Shown one piece after another: positions 57,384 through 64,000 of a stretch of 64,000 nucleotides of DNA (positions within the stretch are counted from its first letter, which is position 1; every line of letters begins with the position of its first letter). The position numbers and the translations under genes are program-made. The notes below the pieces were generated by a model. That model was not told the origin of the DNA and did not search any database. It saw only the letters and a list, made by a program, of their open reading frames with translations. Source of the stretch: JAKVJE01 sp047722305 (GTDB lineage Bacteria; Actinomycetota; Actinomycetes; Actinomycetales; Microbacteriaceae); contig JBDNYM010000004.1 in the NCBI GenBank assembly GCA_047722305.1, positions 1-64,000 on the forward strand, written 5' to 3'.

Positions 57384-58652
57384 ATGCGCTGCAAGCTCCT
57401 GCTGATCACCGCGGTGTCCGTCGCCCTGGCCGCCGGGGGCCTCGTGGCGGCGCCGCCCGCTCAGGCGGCGACCTATCCCACCTGGGACGACATCCAGCGG
57501 GCGATGGGCGACGAGACGGCCAAACAGGCCGAGATCCAGCAGGTGCAGGCGGATCTGCAGCGACTGCAGTCCGAGTTCGACACTGCCTTGGCGACCGCGA
57601 AGCAGACCCGGGACGAGTTCGCGGCGGCGCAGCGCCGGCTGGAGGTGCAGGAGGAGAAGACGAATGCCCTGCGGCTGCAGGCGCTCGAGTCCGAGCAGCG
57701 GGCGAAGACGCTGCGCGCGCAGGCCGGCCGGGCGGTGGCGCAGCTGGCCCGCGCCGGGGCGTCCCAGCTGGATGTCGCCCTGAGCAGCGACGTCCAGGAC
57801 AGCGACGCCGTGCTGTACCGGCTGGGAGCGGTGAGCCGGATCAGCGAGTCAAACCGGCAGCTGGCCGACCGGGCCACCGCTGAGACGAAGACAGCGCAAG
57901 CGCTGGCCGGGCAGGCTGAGTCGGCGCAGGGCGAGTACGCGCGTCTGACCCAGGACGCTCAGACCAAAGCGGATGCGGCGGCGGCGGCCGAGCAGCAGGT
58001 GCAGGATGCGCTCGCGGAGCAGAACGCGAATCAGGCCACGCTCACCGCCCAGCTGTCCACGCTGCAGGGGCAGACGGCCGCGCTGAAAGAGCAGCGCGCC
58101 GCCGGCATCGTCCAGGAGCAGCAGGAGCGGGCGGCGGCGGCTCAGCGACAGGCGGCCGCCCTGACCGCCGCGCGGACTCGGGCGGCCAGCGGCGACGTCT
58201 CGGCCCCGGTGCCGGCGGTCGGCGGCGGCGCAGTGGGCTACCCTCTCGGCATCGTGCAGGTCACGAGCCGCTACGGCATGCGGCTGCACCCGGTGCTCGG
58301 CTACAAGCGCTACCACTACGGGGTCGACTTCGGCGCCCCGCTCGGCGCCTCCGTGCTGGCGGTCGCCGCGGGGACGGTGACCGAGGCGGCCGGCAGCACC
58401 CTCACCGTCCGGCACCTGGTGGGCGGACAGACGGTGCTCACCCGCTACCTGCATCTGAGCGCCATTCTGGTGCGGCCCGGGCAGGCGGTCGGACGCGGGC
58501 AGACGATCGGACGGGTCGGCAACGAGGGCATCTCCACGGGGCCGCACCTGCACTTCGAGGTGCACCTCGGGTCGGTCTCGTACGGCGGCGGGGTCTACGG
58601 GACGCAGCCGGGCAACACGGTCGATCCGCTGGCCTGGCTCGCCTCGCGCTAG
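57384..58652 (+). CDS. Secreted M23-family peptidase with coiled coil
   Basis: Cell-wall endopeptidase or EnvC/NlpD-like regulator. The protein has 422 residues: a signal peptide at 1-31 (MRCKLL, hydrophobic core, cut after AQA), a long coiled coil at about 40-270 rich in Ala/Gln/Glu, then the peptidase domain. The zinc site is in HPVLGYKRYHYGVDFG (His...Asp, about 304-319) and HLHFEVHL (about 388-395). The ATG at 57384 follows GGGGAGGAA; the frame upstream to 57201 is not coding. It probably acts in peptidoglycan remodelling at division. Confidence 0.9.
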   Translation: MRCKLLLITAVSVALAAGGLVAAPPAQAATYPTWDDIQRAMGDETAKQAEIQQVQADLQRLQSEFDTALATAKQTRDEFAAAQRRLEVQEEKTNALRLQALESEQRAKTLRAQAGRAVAQLARAGASQLDVALSSDVQDSDAVLYRLGAVSRISESNRQLADRATAETKTAQALAGQAESAQGEYARLTQDAQTKADAAAAAEQQVQDALAEQNANQATLTAQLSTLQGQTAALKEQRAAGIVQEQQERAAAAQRQAAALTAARTRAASGDVSAPVPAVGGGAVGYPLGIVQVTSRYGMRLHPVLGYKRYHYGVDFGAPLGASVLAVAAGTVTEAAGSTLTVRHLVGGQTVLTRYLHLSAILVRPGQAVGRGQTIGRVGNEGISTGPHLHFEVHLGSVSYGGGVYGTQPGNTVDPLAWLASR

Positions 58653-58701
58653 CCGGGCCGGTCGCGGCGGGCGTCGGGATGCGCCGCGCTGAAGACGACG
58701 A

Positions 58702-58734
58702 ATCCCCGGGACGACGTCACACCATCCCGGGGAT
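58702..58734. terminator. Bidirectional hairpin between the M23 gene and ppa
   Basis: The perfect 10-bp stem ATCCCCGGGA / TCCCGGGGAT with a 13-base loop lies between convergent genes. The T-runs are weak (CGTTG on the plus side), so it may rely on stem strength. Confidence 0.65.
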
Positions 58735-58756
58735 CGTTGCGCAGCCGCGGTCGGGC

Positions 58757-59236
58757 TCAGGCCTGCGCGCGCTGGAAAGCCTTGGCGACGGACTCCTCGG
58801 CGGCGGCGGCGCCCTCCCAGCCGTCCAGGTTGACGTGCTTGCCGGGCTCCAGGTCCTTGTAGTGGGCGAAGAAGTGCTCGATGCGGTCGCGCAGGTTCTG
58901 GTCCACATCGGCGATGTCCTGGATGCCGTCGAAGCGGACGTCGTCGGGCACGGCGATGATCTTGGTGTCGACGCCGGCCTCGTCGGACATCTTCAGCAGG
59001 CCGACGGGACGCACCTTCACGCCCACGCCCGGGAACACCGGGATCTCGGTGAGCACCAGGACGTCGAGCGGGTCGCCGTCCTCGCCGAGGGTGCCGTCGA
59101 TGTAGCCGTAGTCGGTCGGGTAGACGAAGTTGGTGAACAGGACGCGGTCGAGGAACACTCGCCCGGTCTCGTGGTCGACCTCGTATTTGTTGCGGGATCC
59201 GGCCGGAATCTCGATGAACGCGTTGTAGGTGGCCAT
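58757..59236 (-). CDS. ppa: Inorganic pyrophosphatase
   Basis: Soluble family I enzyme hydrolysing PPi. The protein has 159 residues. FIEIPAGSRNKYEVDHETG, the DYGYIDGT active-site loop (about 42-49), the metal-binding EDGDPLDVLVL (about 52-62) and KIIAVPDD are present. It is divergent from tilS, a common actinobacterial arrangement. Confidence 0.97.
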   Translation of the reverse strand: MATYNAFIEIPAGSRNKYEVDHETGRVFLDRVLFTNFVYPTDYGYIDGTLGEDGDPLDVLVLTEIPVFPGVGVKVRPVGLLKMSDEAGVDTKIIAVPDDVRFDGIQDIADVDQNLRDRIEHFFAHYKDLEPGKHVNLDGWEGAAAAEESVAKAFQRAQA

Positions 59237-59301
59237 TCCGTTCTCCTCAGTACTGTTGATCTGCGGGCACTGCGCCCGCAGGCCAGTCTAGAAGCGGAGC
59301 G

Positions 59302-60357
59302 ATGATGGCGCGGTCGGGGGACGAAATGCGGCGTGGCCGCCTCGACCCGGCGACCGCTCGCATCCGGACGGCGACCCGCACGGCGCTCGACCGGGCGGGC
59401 TCTCACCGGCCCGTGATCGGGGTCTCGGGCGGGGCCGACTCGATGAGCCTGGCCGCCGCGGTGCTGTTCCTGGCCCGGCGCGGGCCGCTCGCCCCGGTCT
59501 GCGCGGTGATCGATCACGGCCTGCAGCCCGGCAGCGCCGAGCACACTCAGGACGTGGCGCGGCGGCTGCATGCGCTGGGTGCCGCCGAGGTGGTCACCCG
59601 CCGGGTTGACGTCGGCACCGCCGGCGGGCTCGAAGCCGCCGCCCGCAGCGGGCGCCGGGCGGCGCTGGAGGCGATTCGCGCGGCCCAGGGCGGCGATGCC
59701 ATCCTGCTCGCCCACACCCTGGACGATCAGGCCGAGACCGTGCTGCTGCACCTGTCGCGCGGGGCGGGGCCGGCCGGCCTCTCCGGGATGCGGGCGCGGC
59801 GAGGATGGCTGCTGCGGCCTCTGCTCGGCATCCGGCGCGCGGAGACGGCGGCGTCGTGCGCGGCGCAGGGCATCCCGGTCTGGCACGACCCGATGAACGA
59901 CGACCCCCGGTTCGCGCGCGTCCGGGTGCGCGCCCGCGTGCTGCCGGTGCTGGAGACCCAGCTCGGCCCCGGGTTCGCGGTCGCGCTCGCCCGGGCCGCC
60001 GGGCTGTCCGCCGCCGACGAGGATGCGCTCTCCGGCTGGGCGGCGGACTGGGCGTCCACCCGGATGCGAACGGACGCCGCTGGGACGCGCCGTCTGGACG
60101 TGGCCGCGCTCGCCGCCCTGCCCCCGGCGGTGCGGCACCGGGTGCTGCGGCAGATCGTGCACGACTTGGGCGGGGAGCCGGTGCTCGTCCACGTGGAGAC
60201 GATCGACGGGCTCGTCGATCACTGGCACGGGCAGGGCGCCATCGATCTGCCGCGGGTACGGGTGCGCCGGATCGGGACACAGCTCGAATTCTCGCGGGCC
60301 GCCGCGGCCCCCGACCGAGCGGCCGTCCCGCGCCCGCCCGCGTGCACGGACGATTGA
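59302..60357 (+). CDS. tilS: tRNA(Ile)-lysidine synthase
   Basis: Adds lysine to C34 of tRNA-Ile2 so that it reads AUA. The protein has 351 residues. The PP-loop VIGVSGGADSMSLAAAV (about 38-54), IDHGLQPGSAEH and LLAHTLDDQAETVLLHLSRG (about 134-153) are diagnostic. GLSGMRARRGWLLRPLLGI continues the core, and the short C-terminal domain is typical of actinobacteria. The start has adjacent ATGs at 59302 and 59305. Confidence 0.94.
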   Translation: MMARSGDEMRRGRLDPATARIRTATRTALDRAGSHRPVIGVSGGADSMSLAAAVLFLARRGPLAPVCAVIDHGLQPGSAEHTQDVARRLHALGAAEVVTRRVDVGTAGGLEAAARSGRRAALEAIRAAQGGDAILLAHTLDDQAETVLLHLSRGAGPAGLSGMRARRGWLLRPLLGIRRAETAASCAAQGIPVWHDPMNDDPRFARVRVRARVLPVLETQLGPGFAVALARAAGLSAADEDALSGWAADWASTRMRTDAAGTRRLDVAALAALPPAVRHRVLRQIVHDLGGEPVLVHVETIDGLVDHWHGQGAIDLPRVRVRRIGTQLEFSRAAAAPDRAAVPRPPACTDD

Positions 60358-60489
60358 GGCGAGCACAGCGAAGGCCTGCTCGCTCTGCCGAGCCGATTGA
60401 GCTCGTCGAATGCTGCGACCGGGTTTGAGCTCTGTCACATCAGGGGCACTACAGTCGTTGGTGCTGCTGCCACGCGACGGAGGAGTGCC

Positions 60490-61044
60490 ATGGAGCTCAG
60501 CGATATCCGCGACGACCTGTCCGAAGTACTGCTCACGAAGGACCAGATCGCCGACCGCATCGCGGAGCTGTGCCGTCGCATCGAGGCCGACTACGCCGGT
60601 CGTGACCTGCTACTGGTGGGCGTGCTCAAGGGGGCGGTCATGGTCATGGCCGACCTGTCGCGCGAGCTGCGCCTTCCGATCACCATGGACTGGATGGCCG
60701 TCTCCTCCTACGGGTCGGGGACGCAGTCGTCCGGCGTGGTGCGCATCCTCAAGGATCTCGACGCCGATGTGCACGGCCGCGACGTGCTGATCGTCGAGGA
60801 CATCATCGACTCGGGCCTGACCCTGTCTTGGCTGATGAAGAACCTGCGCTCGCGGGAGCCCGCCTCACTGGAGATCTGCGCGCTGCTGCGCAAGCCGGAG
60901 GCGGTCGCCGCGAAGAACCTGCACGTGAAGTACGTCGGCTTCGACATCCCGGCCGACTTCGTGGTCGGCTACGGGCTCGACTTCGACGAGCGGTACCGGA
61001 ACGTGCGCGGCCTGGGCATCCTCAAACCCGAGGTCTACTCCTGA
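60490..61044 (+). CDS. hpt: Hypoxanthine phosphoribosyltransferase
   Basis: Salvages hypoxanthine/guanine with PRPP. The protein has 184 residues. [18 protein letters not shown] (about 43-60), the [18 protein letters not shown] loop, the PRPP motif [17 protein letters not shown] (about 99-115) and [15 protein letters not shown] are present. The ATG at 60490 follows GGAGGAG; the frame is open to 60397. It lies between tilS and ftsH. Confidence 0.95.
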   Translation: MELSDIRDDLSEVLLTKDQIADRIAELCRRIEADYAGRDLLLVGVLKGAVMVMADLSRELRLPITMDWMAVSSYGSGTQSSGVVRILKDLDADVHGRDVLIVEDIIDSGLTLSWLMKNLRSREPASLEICALLRKPEAVAAKNLHVKYVGFDIPADFVVGYGLDFDERYRNVRGLGILKPEVYS

Positions 61045-61175
61045 GGGCTGCCGGTTCCTGAAGACCAGCCGGTTTCGCTCACCGCAAACATCCCGGCCGC
61101 ATCCAGCCTGCGTCGGTTAGTCTTGCCACATTATTCTGCGGGAAAGGAAGGCAGAGGCGCTTCGCCTCGATTGCT

Positions 61176-64000
<2,825 letters not shown>

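Overview
The window is high-GC Gram-positive (actinobacterial) chromosome. GC-rich codon use, GTG/TTG starts and many 1-4 bp start/stop overlaps are seen throughout. Lineage markers include an HspR/HAIR heat-shock circuit, an IdeR/DtxR-type iron box, a DUF3073 protein, a sterol-carrier-like protein beside the purine genes, and GTP-dependent PEP carboxykinase. The gene set would fit Propionibacteriaceae or a neighbouring order, but that placement is inference. Two stretches are assembly artefacts: a poly-G run at 1-60, and a 10-N gap at 9849-9858 followed by about 90 bases of G/C homopolymer.

Left part (62-14632). A truncated membrane gene is followed by dnaK-grpE-dnaJ-hspR behind HAIR operators. 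dnaJ carries an in-frame TAG. Two glycosyltransferases, a four-helix membrane protein and a STAND-like ATPase behind tandem palindromes come next. After the gap, clpB has its own perfect-spacing HAIR and naturally lacks the N-domain. A divergent MarR/MFS drug-efflux pair ends this part.

Metabolic island (14895-23143). A LacI regulator and three copies of one 18-bp operator link a translationally coupled frlB-frlD-hyuA-hyuB operon to a divergently placed MHS-family transporter. The set pairs an Amadori-product kinase and deglycase with an ATP-dependent hydantoinase/oxoprolinase. This is the best candidate for an undescribed system: uptake and breakdown of a glycated amino acid whose released part is a lactam or imidazolone.

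Middle (23306-48170). A gene remnant and a CPA2 antiporter precede an iron-boxed feoA-feoB-nifU-like operon. Then come lipB-lipA, xthA, pyrE, a HAD phosphatase, a SPOUT methyltransferase, pckG with a palindromic operator, purA and nth. Most of de novo purine synthesis follows: purD-purC and purS-purQ-purL on the minus strand, purF and purM on the plus strand.

Right part (48266-64000). This holds DUF3073, prolyl aminopeptidase, a cold-shock gene with a strong terminator, and a heterodimeric ABC exporter with a MarR gene downstream. A ParE-type toxin/antitoxin pair, tRNA-Phe/Asp/Glu, a GntR regulator and an M23 peptidase follow. It ends in ppa and the conserved tilS-hpt-ftsH-folE-folP cluster, with folP cut by the window edge. 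The two intergenic stretches over about 250 bases without an assigned gene are described as features.
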